Below are positions 32,733-41,408 of a stretch of DNA of 49,105 bases, in pieces. The stretch is taken from assembly GCA_947623955.1 (NCBI GenBank), contig CANQIP010000011.1, positions 1 to 49,105 on the forward strand, given 5' to 3'. This DNA is from an uncultured Clostridia bacterium (lineage in GTDB: Bacteria; Bacillota; Clostridia; UBA1381). A model generated the notes under the pieces. It was not told where the DNA came from. It worked only from the letters and a program-made list of their open reading frames with translations, and searched no databases. Each line of letters begins with the position of its first letter. Positions within the stretch are counted from its first letter, which is position 1. The position numbers and the translations under genes were made by a program.

Positions 32733-34257
32733 ATGGAAAACGTATTTTTACAAATCCTTAATATGAGCATTACCGGCAGCTATGTTATTCTCGCCGTAAT
32801 TGTCCTGCGCCTTTTTCTTAAAAAAGCGCCCAAGAAATATTCGTATCTGATGTGGACTGTATGCGCGTTCAGGCTTTGCTGCCCCATATCGTTTAAAAAT
32901 ATATTCAGCATATTCAATTTGAGATTTTTTAATATGCCCTCGGAACGGCGCAACACTTGAACATATACCGCAAAATATAGGAATGATGAACGCTCCCGCC
33001 GTATCAACGGGCATAAATTCCCTTGACGGCGCGGTAAACGGCTCACTTCCCGCAGTTGCTCCCATGGCGAGTGTAAATCCGATGCAGGTTATTATTTTTG
33101 CCGCATTCGTAATATGGCTTACGGGAATTGCCGCGCTCCTTATTTACAGTATCGCGTCGTATATAATGCTCCGCGTTAAGCTGCGTAACGCCGTCATTTA
33201 CGACAATAACGTCTATCAGTCTGACAAAATCGGTACGCCGTTTGTGTTCGGATTGATACGCCCCAAAATATATATTCCGTTCGGTATTGATGAAAATGAA
33301 GTGAATTACGTGCTTGCCCATGAGCGTTACCATATCAAAAGGCGCGACTATATCATTAAACCTATCGCGTTTTTGATTTTAACCCTGCATTGGTTCAATC
33401 CGCTGTGCCACCTCGCGTTTATGCTGATGAGCAGTGATATGGAAATGAGCTGCGACGAAAAAGTAATTGCCGAAGGAAAGGTAAAGTCGAAGGAATACTC
33501 CGGCGCGCTGCTGTCGCTCGCCTCGGGCAAGAAACCGCCCGCGCCCTGTCCGCTTGCATTTGGTGAAACGGGCATTAAGGGAAGAATTAAAAACATTTTG
33601 AAATACAAAAAACCAAAGGTTTACGTAAGCGTAATTTCCGTTATGCTGTGCGCTGCGGTCTTAATAGTGTGTGCGTCAAACCCGAATATCGTAAATAACG
33701 CCATTCCGTATGACAGCATAAAAATGTCCGACGACGCTTTAACGGCTTTCGGCGAAAAAATTATAGGTTCTTCCATGGCGGAGATAGATTACGCGGACGA
33801 TGAAAGAATTATTTTTCATTTCAGCGACGCCGTATTCGTTTACAATTTCCAAACGTCGACTATAGAAAAAACATTTGACCTGAACAATCTCAACTGCGCC
33901 AAGTTCCAGCAGGGCGATTACACCGTCGGCATTACCGTATCCACTGACGGAAAAGAGGCTTTGCTGCGTCATGACGGCTCGACCGAACGTATTAAGGATT
34001 TTAAAAATTACATCATAAATCTTGAAACCGGCAGCGCGTCGGAAACCGATAAAACAGAATTAAAAAATCCCTTTTCCAATCTTGCCGACACGTTTACAAC
34101 CGTTACCGACTCAATCGGCTGGACGAGTGCCCGCTGCACGGGTGAAAACGGCAGCATGTGGTATCTGACCTGCGATAAAGCGAATATCGGAAATATGAGA
34201 CTGTGTCTTTACAAAGACGGTAAAACCGTTTCTGAAAAGCCTGTTTTTGACGATTGA
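32733..34257 (+). pseudogene. BlaR1-type M56 metallopeptidase gene with a frameshift
   Basis: Two frames together make one M56 protein. The first, 32733-32960 (75 residues), gives the first membrane segment NMSITGSYVILAVIVLRLFL and stops at TGA. The second, in another frame, is open from before 32983 to 34257 (424 residues) and contains the protease motif HERYH (VLAHERYHIKRRDYI), SSDMEMSCDEKVI and a later membrane segment. The frame changes near 32930-32955, where one base appears inserted. The second part starts with ATG ATG behind a weak TAGGA site, so partial translation is possible. The C-terminal 200 residues are not a penicillin sensor I recognise. A sequencing error is the simple alternative. 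Confidence 0.8.
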
Positions 34258-34333
34258 AAGGTGATGTTCCGTACCGTCATTCGGGATTTGATTTTATGCT
34301 CACCAAGCATATTTTCGTATTCAATATAAGCAT

Positions 34334-34362
34334 TTGACATTTAAAATACGCGGATATATAAT
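34334..34362 (+). promoter_or_regulatory. sigma-A promoter of the alpha/beta hydrolase
   Basis: TTGACA (34334-34339), 17 bp, TATAAT (34357-34362), perfect consensus, 37 bp upstream of the start. Confidence 0.87.
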
Positions 34363-34398
34363 TAAATCAAGAAATAATGCGAAAGGGCGGCAGTAAAA

Positions 34399-35388
34399 AT
34401 GGAACTTAAACTAACAACCGAATGGGACAAAACCTTCCCGAAAAGCGAAAAGGTAAACCACGAAAAGGTGACGTTTCACAACCGCTACGGCATAACGCTC
34501 GCGGCAGATATGTACACGCCGAAGGACGCGGCGGGAAAGATGGCGGCAATCGCGGTGTGCGGGCCGTTCGGCGCGGTAAAGGAGCAAGCGTCGGGCTTGT
34601 ACGCCCAAACAATGGCGGAGCGCGGATTTTTGACGATAGCGTTCGACCCGTCGTTTACGGGCGAAAGCGGGGGAGAGCCGCGTTATATGGCGTCGCCCGA
34701 CATTAACACCGAGGATTTTCAGGCGGCTGTCGATTTTCTGTCCACACGGGATAATGTCGATCCCGACAAAATAGGCATAATCGGTATCTGCGGCTGGGGC
34801 GGTATGGCTCTGAACGCCGCCGCGCTCGACACGAGAATAAAGGCAACCGTCGCGTCAACGATGTATGATATGACGCGCGTAAACGCGAAGGGCTACTTTG
34901 ACGCGGACGACAGCGAGGAAAAGCGTTATGAGATGAAAAAAGCCCTTAATGCGCAGAGAATAACCGATTACAAAAACGGCAGCTACGCCCTCGGCGGCGG
35001 CGTTGTTGACCCGCTGCCCGACGACGCGCCGTTCTTCGTAAAGGACTACTACGACTACTACAAAACGCCGCGCGGCTATCATGTGCGCTCATTAAACTCA
35101 AACGGCGGCTGGAATGTCACAGGCTGTATGTCGTTTATAAATCAGCCTATTCTTCGGTACTCGAACGAAATCAGGAGCGCGGTACTCGTTATGCACGGCG
35201 AAAAGGCGCACTCGTGCTACTTCAGCCGCGACGCGTACGCGGACATGATAAACGGCAGCAAGTACGCCGATAATAAGGAACTTATGATTATACCCGACGC
35301 GGTACACACCGACCTCTACGACGGCGGCGGAAAGAACGCAATACCGTTCGACAAGCTTGAAACGTTTTTCAAGGACAACCTCAAATAA
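34399..35388 (+). CDS. alpha/beta hydrolase with Cys in the nucleophile elbow
   Basis: A 329-residue cytoplasmic hydrolase. The fold is visible from KVTFHNRYGITLAADMYTP (strands 1-2), the oxyanion loop CGPFGAVKEQ near 57, FDPSFTGESGG near 82, the nucleophile elbow IIGICGWGGMALN near 132-144 and the acid-histidine end VLVMHGEKAHSCYF and IPDAVHTDLYDGG. The elbow reads G-x-C-x-G, as in dienelactone hydrolase, instead of G-x-S-x-G. The substrate is unknown. The binding site GAAAGGGCGG precedes the start. Repeats with GGGGACACTAAAA begin two bases after its stop. Confidence 0.85.
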   Translation: MELKLTTEWDKTFPKSEKVNHEKVTFHNRYGITLAADMYTPKDAAGKMAAIAVCGPFGAVKEQASGLYAQTMAERGFLTIAFDPSFTGESGGEPRYMASPDINTEDFQAAVDFLSTRDNVDPDKIGIIGICGWGGMALNAAALDTRIKATVASTMYDMTRVNAKGYFDADDSEEKRYEMKKALNAQRITDYKNGSYALGGGVVDPLPDDAPFFVKDYYDYYKTPRGYHVRSLNSNGGWNVTGCMSFINQPILRYSNEIRSAVLVMHGEKAHSCYFSRDAYADMINGSKYADNKELMIIPDAVHTDLYDGGGKNAIPFDKLETFFKDNLK

Positions 35389-35389
35389 C

Positions 35390-35452
35390 GGGGACACTAA
35401 AATTAAGGGGACACTAAAAACGGGGACACTAAAGTTTTAGTGTCCCCGTTTT
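35390..35452. repeat. GGGGACACTAAAA repeat array ending in a 17-bp hairpin
   Basis: Three direct units of GGGGACACTAAA(AA) start at 35390, 35407 and 35422. The last one is followed by its own inverted copy: 35417-35433 and 35436-35452 are perfect 17-bp inverted repeats with a 2-base centre. It lies between two converging genes and may act as their terminator. The same unit occurs three more times at 41947-42008. Confidence 0.85.
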
Positions 35453-35470
35453 CGGTTTGCATTAACAAAA

Positions 35471-36838
35471 TCAATCCATTTTCGGCAGCTTGTCGAATGA
35501 CGCCTGCAATTCCTCGTCCGTGGGAATGTAGTCCGTCATCTGACCGTCGTGGAATTTCTCGTATGCTACCATATCGAAGTAGCCCGTTCCCGTCAAGCCG
35601 AATACGATAGTCTTTTCCTCGCCCGTTTCCTTGCACTTTAACGCCTCGTCGATAGCGACCTTTATAGCGTGCGAGCTTTCGGGAGCAGGGAGAATACCCT
35701 CAACTCTCGCGAACGTCTCGGCAGCCTCGAATACGTCCGTCTGCTTAACCGACGTAGCCTCCATAAGACCGTCATCGTAAAGCTGCGAAAGAACGGAACT
35801 CATGCCGTGATAGCGAAGTCCGCCCGCGTGGTTCGGAGCAGGGATAAAGCCGCAGCCCAGAGTGTACATCTTCGCAAGCGGGCAAACCATACCCGTGTCG
35901 CAGAAGTCGTAAGCATACTTGCCGCGCGTAAGGCTCGGGCATGACGCGGGTTCAACCGCGATTATTCTGTAATCAGCCTCGCCGCGCAGCTTTTCACCCA
36001 TGAACGGAGCGATAAGACCGCCCAAATTCGAGCCGCCGCCCGCGCAGCCTATAATCATATCGGGCTTAATGCCGTACTTGTCAAGCGCGGCTTTCGTTTC
36101 AAGACCGATTATCGACTGGTGCAAAAGTACCTGACTTAAAACGCTGCCCAAAACGTAGCGGTAGCCCTCGGTCGTCGTCGCGACCTCGACCGCCTCGGAG
36201 ATAGCGCAGCCGAGACTTCCCGTTGTTCCCGGATGCTCAGCCAAAATCTTCTTGCCGACCTCCGTTTCCATTGACGGCGACGGAGTTACCGACGCGCCGT
36301 AGGTACGCATGACCTCGCGGCGGAACGGCTTTTGCTCATACGACACTTTAACCATGTAAACCTTGCAGTCAAGACCCAGATACGCGCACGCCATCGAAAG
36401 AGCCGTACCCCACTGACCCGCGCCCGTTTCGGTCGTAACGCCCTTTAAGCCCTGCTTTTTGGCGTAGTACGCCTGAGCGATAGCGGAGTTAAGCTTGTGG
36501 CTGCCACTCGTGTTGTTACCCTCAAACTTGTAGTAGATTTTCGCCGGAGTGCCGAGTTTCTTTTCGAGACAGTACGCTCTTACCAGCGGCGACGGACGGT
36601 ACATCTTGTAGAAACCGAGAATTTCCTCGGGAATGTCGAAGTAGGGAGTGGTGTTGTCAAGCTCCTGCTTAACAAGCTCCTCGCAGAACACACCCGCAAG
36701 CTCCTCCGGTTTCATCGGCTCGTGCGTGCCGGGGTTTAAAAGCGGCGCGGGCTTGTTTTTCATATCCGCGCGCAGATTGTACCATGCCTTCGGCATTTCC
36801 TCTTCTGTCAGATAAATTTTGTACGGAATTTGTGACAT
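35471..36838 (-). CDS. trpB2: tryptophan synthase beta chain, TrpB2 type
   Basis: A 455-residue PLP enzyme condensing indole and serine to tryptophan. TrpB2 proteins are longer than TrpB1 and often act without TrpA. Visible are RPSPLVRAYCLEK near 80, the PLP lysine in NNTSGSHKLNSA near 113, ETGAGQWGTALS near 135, the phosphate-binding GCAGGGSNLGG near 266, and SSHAIKVAIDEA near 393. GAAAGGAGA lies before the start. It stands alone, without other trp genes, and its leader is a T-box reading the Trp codon, so it is induced when charged tRNA-Trp is scarce. Confidence 0.93.
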   Translation of the reverse strand: MSQIPYKIYLTEEEMPKAWYNLRADMKNKPAPLLNPGTHEPMKPEELAGVFCEELVKQELDNTTPYFDIPEEILGFYKMYRPSPLVRAYCLEKKLGTPAKIYYKFEGNNTSGSHKLNSAIAQAYYAKKQGLKGVTTETGAGQWGTALSMACAYLGLDCKVYMVKVSYEQKPFRREVMRTYGASVTPSPSMETEVGKKILAEHPGTTGSLGCAISEAVEVATTTEGYRYVLGSVLSQVLLHQSIIGLETKAALDKYGIKPDMIIGCAGGGSNLGGLIAPFMGEKLRGEADYRIIAVEPASCPSLTRGKYAYDFCDTGMVCPLAKMYTLGCGFIPAPNHAGGLRYHGMSSVLSQLYDDGLMEATSVKQTDVFEAAETFARVEGILPAPESSHAIKVAIDEALKCKETGEEKTIVFGLTGTGYFDMVAYEKFHDGQMTDYIPTDEELQASFDKLPKMD

Positions 36839-36886
36839 TTTGCATGTCTCCTTTCATTAAAAATTTTTCGGTTTGATTGAGGGCTG

Positions 36887-37178
36887 AAAAAAGCCCTCAA
36901 TCCGCATAAAAAGTATGCGAATCAAGGGCGAATATTATCCGCGGTGCCACCTTGTTTTAAGCCTTTTAAGACTCCTCTGCGGGATACCTGCATATCCCCG
37001 GCTGCTGACGCGAGCCTGTGCGTCGGCGCATTTAACGCCGCCCCGGCGAATAACACGTTTACGCGTTTTCACAAAAGCGGTCCATATTATTCGGACGGCA
37101 GTACGGAACTCGCACCGTAATCCGTTCGCTCAAAAAGCCGTATCCGATTTTTTTCCGCTTTATAGGGTTTGTTTTGAT
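36887..37178 (-). promoter_or_regulatory. T-box riboswitch, tRNA-Trp specific, controlling trpB2
   Basis: On the minus strand the leader contains the T-box AGGTGGCACCGCGG (36951-36938). Stem I closes by AAAGCGG with CCGCTTT, and the 3' side of its specifier loop reads ATAATATGGA with codon TGG at 37084-37082. The T-box bulge TGGC would pair with a G-discriminator tRNA 3' end, which tRNA-Trp has. A terminator stem of 16 bp (36929-36914 with 36908-36893, three G-U pairs) followed by TTTTTT competes with the antiterminator. Uncharged tRNA-Trp would allow read-through into trpB2. Confidence 0.92.
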
Positions 37179-37185
37179 TATATGT

Positions 37186-37214
37186 ATAATATCACACGCG
37201 CCGCGCCGTGTCAA
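37186..37214 (-). promoter_or_regulatory. promoter of the T-box/trpB2 transcript
   Basis: On the minus strand TTGACA (37214-37209), 17 bp, TATTAT (37191-37186), just upstream of the T-box leader. Confidence 0.83.
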
Positions 37215-37265
37215 GAGTTTTTTGCGCAGATATGCTTTCACCGTCAAAATTCCGCCCCGACGCAC

Positions 37266-37294
37266 TTGACACCTTGACGTTTTTCTTATATAAT
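37266..37294 (+). promoter_or_regulatory. sigma-A promoter of alaS
   Basis: TTGACA (37266-37271), 17 bp, TATAAT (37289-37294), perfect consensus, diverging from the trpB2 promoter. Confidence 0.88.
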
Positions 37295-37339
37295 ATTACG
37301 ATAGTGATTTATACCAAAAAACAAAGGAGCAAAAACGAT

Positions 37340-39976
37340 ATGAGACCAATGGGCGTAAACGAAATCCGCGAAAAATTCCTCGGCTTTTTCGAGTCGAAGG
37401 GCTGTTTAAGACTTGGCAGCTTTCCGCTTGTGCCGAAGAATGACGCGAGCTTGCTTTTAATAAATTCCGGCATGGCACCGATGAAGATGTGGTTCCAGAA
37501 CCCCGAAACCGCGCCGCGTCGACGCGTGACCACCTGCCAGAAGTGCATACGCACTGGCGATATTGAAAACGTCGGTAAGACCGCGCGTCACGGCACGTTC
37601 TTTGAAATGCTCGGAAATTTCTCGTTCGGCGACTATTTTAAGCGTGAGGCTACCGCGTGGGCGTGGGAGTTTTTCACGAAGGTAATGGAGATCCCCGCCG
37701 ACAAGCTGTGGGTGTCGATTTACGAGGAGGATGACGAGGCGAGAGATATATGGGTGAACGAGGTCGGCGTTGACGCGTCGCGCATCGTGAAACTCGGCAA
37801 GGACGACAATTTCTGGGAGCACGGCACGGGCCCCTGCGGACCGTGCAGTGAAATATACTACGACCGCGGTGAAAAGTACGGCTGCGGCAAGCCGACGTGC
37901 GGCGTGGGCTGCGACTGCGACCGCTACATGGAGGTTTGGAACCTCGTGTTCACGCAGTTTGACAAGGACGACGACGGCAATTACAACCCGCTGCCGAACC
38001 CCAACATTGACACGGGCATGGGCTTGGAGCGTCTCGCGGTCGTTATGCAGGGCGTTGACAATCTGTTCGAGGTCGATACCGTTCAGGACGTTATAAAGCA
38101 CATTTCAAAAATCGCGGGCGTTGAGTACAAGACCGATGAAAAGTCGGACGTGTCGCTCCGCGTAATCGCCGACCATATAAGAAGTACGGTAATGATGGTG
38201 TCCGACGGCATAATTCCCTCAAACGAGGGACGCGGCTACGTTCTGCGCCGACTTTTGAGACGCGCGGCGCGTCACGGCAAGCTTTTGGGCATAAACGACC
38301 AGTTCCTTTACGAGGTCGCGGACACCGTTATAAACTGCTCAAAATCGGCGTACCCCGAATTGGAGGAAAAGCGCGAATATATTAAGAAGATAATCCACAA
38401 GGAAGAGGAACGTTTCAGCGCGACAATAGACAACGGCTTGACGGTTCTTTCGCAATACATCGACGAGGCGAAGGCGAATGGCGAGAGCGTGCTGTCGGGC
38501 GACGAGGCGTTCAAACTGCATGACACATACGGTTTTCCGCTTGACCTTACCATAGAAATGGCGCAGGAGCAGGGCTTGGAGGTTGACGTTGACGGCTTTA
38601 ACGCCGCGATGCAGAACCAGAAAGAGACCGCGCGCGCCGCGAGAAAGGACGGTTCTAGCTGGGAAGGCACCGACGCTTATGTATTCGACGGCGCGGAGCC
38701 TACCGTATTCACGGGCTACAACACGCTTACCGATACCGCGAAGGTTGTCGGCGTTGTCACAGAGGGTGAGGTCGCGGCGATAATCGAGGAAGGTCAGAAG
38801 GGCTACATTGTAGCCGACAAAACGCCGTTCTACGCCGAAATGGGCGGTCAGGTCGGCGACATCGGAAAGGTGCATGGCAAAAACGCCGAGGGCGTTATCA
38901 CCAACACCACGAAAACGGGCGACGGCTTGTATCTGCATGAGGTAACGGTTGAGAACGGCAGTTTCTCGATTGACGATGAAATCACGCTCGAAGTGGACAA
39001 GGTAAACCGTATGGCAATCGCGAGGAACCACAGCGCGACGCACCTTCTGCACAAGGCTTTAAAAGAGGTTCTCGGCACGCACGTGGCGCAGGCGGGTTCT
39101 TTGGTAAATCCCGAGCATCTGCGTTTCGACTTCTCGCATTTCGAAGCTATGACTTCGGAGCAGCTTGCGGAAACAGAGAAAAAGGTAAACGACGCCGTTC
39201 TTGCCGCGCTCGACATAAACGTGCAAGAGCTGCCGATTGACGAGGCGAAAAAACTCGGCGCGGAGGCGCAGTTCGGCGAGAAGTACGGCGCGGTCGTAAG
39301 AGTTGTCTCAATGGGCGATTACAGCATAGAGTTCTGCGGCGGTACGCACCTTACGAACACTGCGCAGTGCGGACTGTTCAAGATTATATCCGAGGGCGGC
39401 GTTGCCGCGGGTGTAAGACGTATCGAGGCTGTTACCGGTCAGGGTGTGCTCGATTACATCGCGTCAAAGGACGCGCTCATTTCGAGAACGGCTCAGGCAT
39501 TAAAGACAAACCTACTGAATGAAATAGACAAAAAAGCCGAAGTTACGGCTGCAGAACTTAAAAACGTTCAGCGTGAAGTCGAGGCGGCGAAGGCAAAGCT
39601 GGCTGCCGCAAGCGCGAGCAACATCATGGCGGGCGTAAAGCACGTCGGGGATATAGATATACTCGTGTCGCAGCTTGACGGAACGCCGGTCGGCGAGCTT
39701 AAAACGATTGCCGACAAGTTCAAGGAAAACACGGAGTGCGGCGTGATAGTGCTTGCGGCGGAGACCGACGGCAAAATAACGTTCGTTGCTATGGCTACGA
39801 AAGCGGCTGTCGCGAAGGGCGTACACGCGGGTAATATTATAAAGAACATCACTGCGATAGCCGGCGGACGCGGCGGCGGCAAGCCCGACATGGCGCAGGG
39901 CGGCGGCACACAGGCGAATAAGATCGACGACGCTCTCGCTGCCGTTGACGATATTGTGATAGAACAAACAAAATAA
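37340..39976 (+). CDS. alaS: alanyl-tRNA synthetase
   Basis: An 878-residue class II synthetase of full family length. The catalytic core begins EIREKFLGFFESKGCLRLGS, with SFPLVPKNDASLLLINSGMAPMK split over motif 1 and TTCQKCIRTGDIENVGKTARH over motif 2. The editing domain has the zinc ligands HSATHLLH near 563 and CGGTHL near 666, and the C-terminal DHHA1 part ends with GGRGGGKPDMAQGGG near 850. The start is ATG 37340, 10 bases after AAAGGAGC; the frame extends upstream but without support. No T-box is present in its short leader. Confidence 0.97.
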   Translation: MRPMGVNEIREKFLGFFESKGCLRLGSFPLVPKNDASLLLINSGMAPMKMWFQNPETAPRRRVTTCQKCIRTGDIENVGKTARHGTFFEMLGNFSFGDYFKREATAWAWEFFTKVMEIPADKLWVSIYEEDDEARDIWVNEVGVDASRIVKLGKDDNFWEHGTGPCGPCSEIYYDRGEKYGCGKPTCGVGCDCDRYMEVWNLVFTQFDKDDDGNYNPLPNPNIDTGMGLERLAVVMQGVDNLFEVDTVQDVIKHISKIAGVEYKTDEKSDVSLRVIADHIRSTVMMVSDGIIPSNEGRGYVLRRLLRRAARHGKLLGINDQFLYEVADTVINCSKSAYPELEEKREYIKKIIHKEEERFSATIDNGLTVLSQYIDEAKANGESVLSGDEAFKLHDTYGFPLDLTIEMAQEQGLEVDVDGFNAAMQNQKETARAARKDGSSWEGTDAYVFDGAEPTVFTGYNTLTDTAKVVGVVTEGEVAAIIEEGQKGYIVADKTPFYAEMGGQVGDIGKVHGKNAEGVITNTTKTGDGLYLHEVTVENGSFSIDDEITLEVDKVNRMAIARNHSATHLLHKALKEVLGTHVAQAGSLVNPEHLRFDFSHFEAMTSEQLAETEKKVNDAVLAALDINVQELPIDEAKKLGAEAQFGEKYGAVVRVVSMGDYSIEFCGGTHLTNTAQCGLFKIISEGGVAAGVRRIEAVTGQGVLDYIASKDALISRTAQALKTNLLNEIDKKAEVTAAELKNVQREVEAAKAKLAAASASNIMAGVKHVGDIDILVSQLDGTPVGELKTIADKFKENTECGVIVLAAETDGKITFVAMATKAAVAKGVHAGNIIKNITAIAGGRGGGKPDMAQGGGTQANKIDDALAAVDDIVIEQTK

Positions 39977-40000
39977 AATATACGGGTAAATTGTATTCAC

Positions 40001-40117
40001 AAACCCCTCCGACGCCTGCGGCGCCACCTCCCCTAGTAGGGGAGGCTTACGTGATATGGCGCTCCGCAAGAGGCTCCCCTACTAGGGGAGCTGTCAGCAA
40101 AGCTGACTGAGGGGTTT
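40001..40117. repeat. MITE-like palindromic repeat, copy 1
   Basis: A 117-bp unit with perfect 9-bp terminal inverted repeats AAACCCCTC (40001-40009) and GAGGGGTTT (40109-40117). Inside are the hairpins CTCCCCTAGTAGGGGAG and CTCCCCTACTAGGGGAG, followed by a variable stem ending in GACTGAGGGG. It codes for nothing. A second copy is at 44833 and a rearranged one at 30229. The rest of the gap 39977-40161 holds no other feature apart from the hinT ribosome binding site. Confidence 0.8.
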
Positions 40118-40161
40118 ATTGCGCTAAATTATAATTTATATCACAAAAAGGAGGAAAACTA

Positions 40162-40497
40162 ATGGACTGCTTATTCTGTAAAATTATCGCGGGCGAGATC
40201 CCGTCAACGAAGGTCTACGAGGACGACGCGGTACTCGCGTTCCGCGACATCAACCCGCAGGCGCCGGAGCATATCGTCGCCGTGCCGAAAACGCACATCG
40301 AGTCGGCGAACGACATAACGGCGCAAAACGTGAAATGCGTCGCCGACGTGTGGGAGCGCATACCGAAAATAGCGGACAAGCTCGGTTTCGGCAAGGACGG
40401 CTACCGCGTTATAAACAACTGCGGCGAAAACGGCGGACAGACCGTGCCGCACATACATTTCCACATACTCGGCGGAAAGAAATTCACAGACCTTTAA
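40162..40497 (+). CDS. HIT-family purine nucleoside phosphoramidase (HinT)
   Basis: A 111-residue dimeric hydrolase of adenosine phosphoramidates and aminoacyl-adenylates. The N-terminal CLFCKIIAGEIPSTKVYEDD is typical of HinT, with a CxxC pair that may bind zinc, and the catalytic triad motif HIHFHIL is near the end. AAAGGAGG precedes the start. It opens a run of six housekeeping genes in one direction. Confidence 0.95.
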   Translation: MDCLFCKIIAGEIPSTKVYEDDAVLAFRDINPQAPEHIVAVPKTHIESANDITAQNVKCVADVWERIPKIADKLGFGKDGYRVINNCGENGGQTVPHIHFHILGGKKFTDL

Positions 40498-40512
40498 TTT
40501 CGGAGGACAGAG

Positions 40513-40815
40513 ATGATAACGAGTAAACAGAGAGCGTACCTGCGCAAAATCGGTCACACGCTCACGCCGATATTTCAGATAGGCAAGGACGGCGTGACGG
40601 ACGAGGTTTTAACGGGCATTTCACAGGCGTTAAACAAGCGTGAAATAGTGAAGGTGAGCATACTTGAAACGGCTCTTCTTGACACGCGTGAAACGTGCGA
40701 TTACGTTGCGGAAAAGCTCGGTGCGGAGCCGGTGCAGGCGATAGGTGGCAAATTCATACTCTACCGCCGATCCGATGAGGAAAAATACAGAAAAACGGAG
40801 TTGCCGAAAAGATGA
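40513..40815 (+). CDS. yhbY: YhbY-family RNA-binding protein (CRM domain)
   Basis: A 100-residue protein made of one CRM domain, with LTSKQRAYLRKIGH-like start (ITSKQRAYLRKIGHTL), the PIFQIGKDGVTDEV loop and the GGKFILYR end. YhbY associates with pre-50S ribosomal particles. It overlaps nadD by four bases (ATGA), and the yhbY-nadD-yqeK-rsfS order is widespread in Firmicutes. Confidence 0.93.
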   Translation: MITSKQRAYLRKIGHTLTPIFQIGKDGVTDEVLTGISQALNKREIVKVSILETALLDTRETCDYVAEKLGAEPVQAIGGKFILYRRSDEEKYRKTELPKR

Positions 40816-41408
40816 ACATAGGAATATTCGGCGGTACGTTCAGCCCCATTCACAGCGCGCACCTCATAATCGCGGAAACGGCGCGTGAGCAGTACAATCT
40901 TGACCGCGTGATTTTTATGACAAGCGGCGACCCGCCCCATAAAACGGCGGGAGTTGATGCGCGCAGACGCTTTCAAATGACGCGTCTTGCGATAGAGGGC
41001 AACGACCGTTTCACCGACGACGATTACGAGATAAAAAGCGGCGGCAAATCGTACACGGTTCACACGCTCGAATACATGAAAAAACAATACCCGAACGACA
41101 AGCTGTTCTTCATAATCGGCGAGGACTCGCTCGGCGACCTCGGCAGATGGTACGAGCCGGAAAAAATAATCTCGATGGCGTCGCTTATAGTTTTCCCGCG
41201 CGTGTCGCAGGAGTCGCTAAACGAAAAAATAACCGCCGCAAAGGAAAAATTCAGCGGTGAAATACTGCCCGTCCGTGCGCCCGTTATCGGACTTTCCTCG
41301 ACATATATAAGAGAAAGAATATCACGCGGCGAAACGGTGAGATACATGATACCCGACAAGGTGGGCGAATATATAAAGGAGCATAACCTGTATGCTGACG
41401 GAGATTAA
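40812..41408 (+). CDS. nadD: nicotinate-mononucleotide adenylyltransferase NadD
   Basis: NadD makes deamido-NAD from nicotinate mononucleotide and ATP. The 198-residue protein has the nucleotidyltransferase motif GGTFSPIHSAH at the start, FMTSGDPPHK near 36, FIIGEDSLGDL near 98 and SSTYIRERI near 165 for ATP binding. It overlaps yqeK by 17 bp. Confidence 0.96.
   Translation: MNIGIFGGTFSPIHSAHLIIAETAREQYNLDRVIFMTSGDPPHKTAGVDARRRFQMTRLAIEGNDRFTDDDYEIKSGGKSYTVHTLEYMKKQYPNDKLFFIIGEDSLGDLGRWYEPEKIISMASLIVFPRVSQESLNEKITAAKEKFSGEILPVRAPVIGLSSTYIRERISRGETVRYMIPDKVGEYIKEHNLYADGD

Noticed and set aside
35390-35452. A CRISPR or phage att array made of GGGGACACTAAAA units
   Set aside because: Only three direct units with 4-2-base gaps and one inverted copy; no spacers and no integrase nearby.
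36295-36307. A 13-base match to the att core (CGCCGTAGGTACG, inverted) inside trpB2
   Set aside because: It covers only the centre and one half-site, lies on the opposite strand within conserved codons and has no flanking arm symmetry. It is probably chance, though a weak secondary site cannot be excluded.
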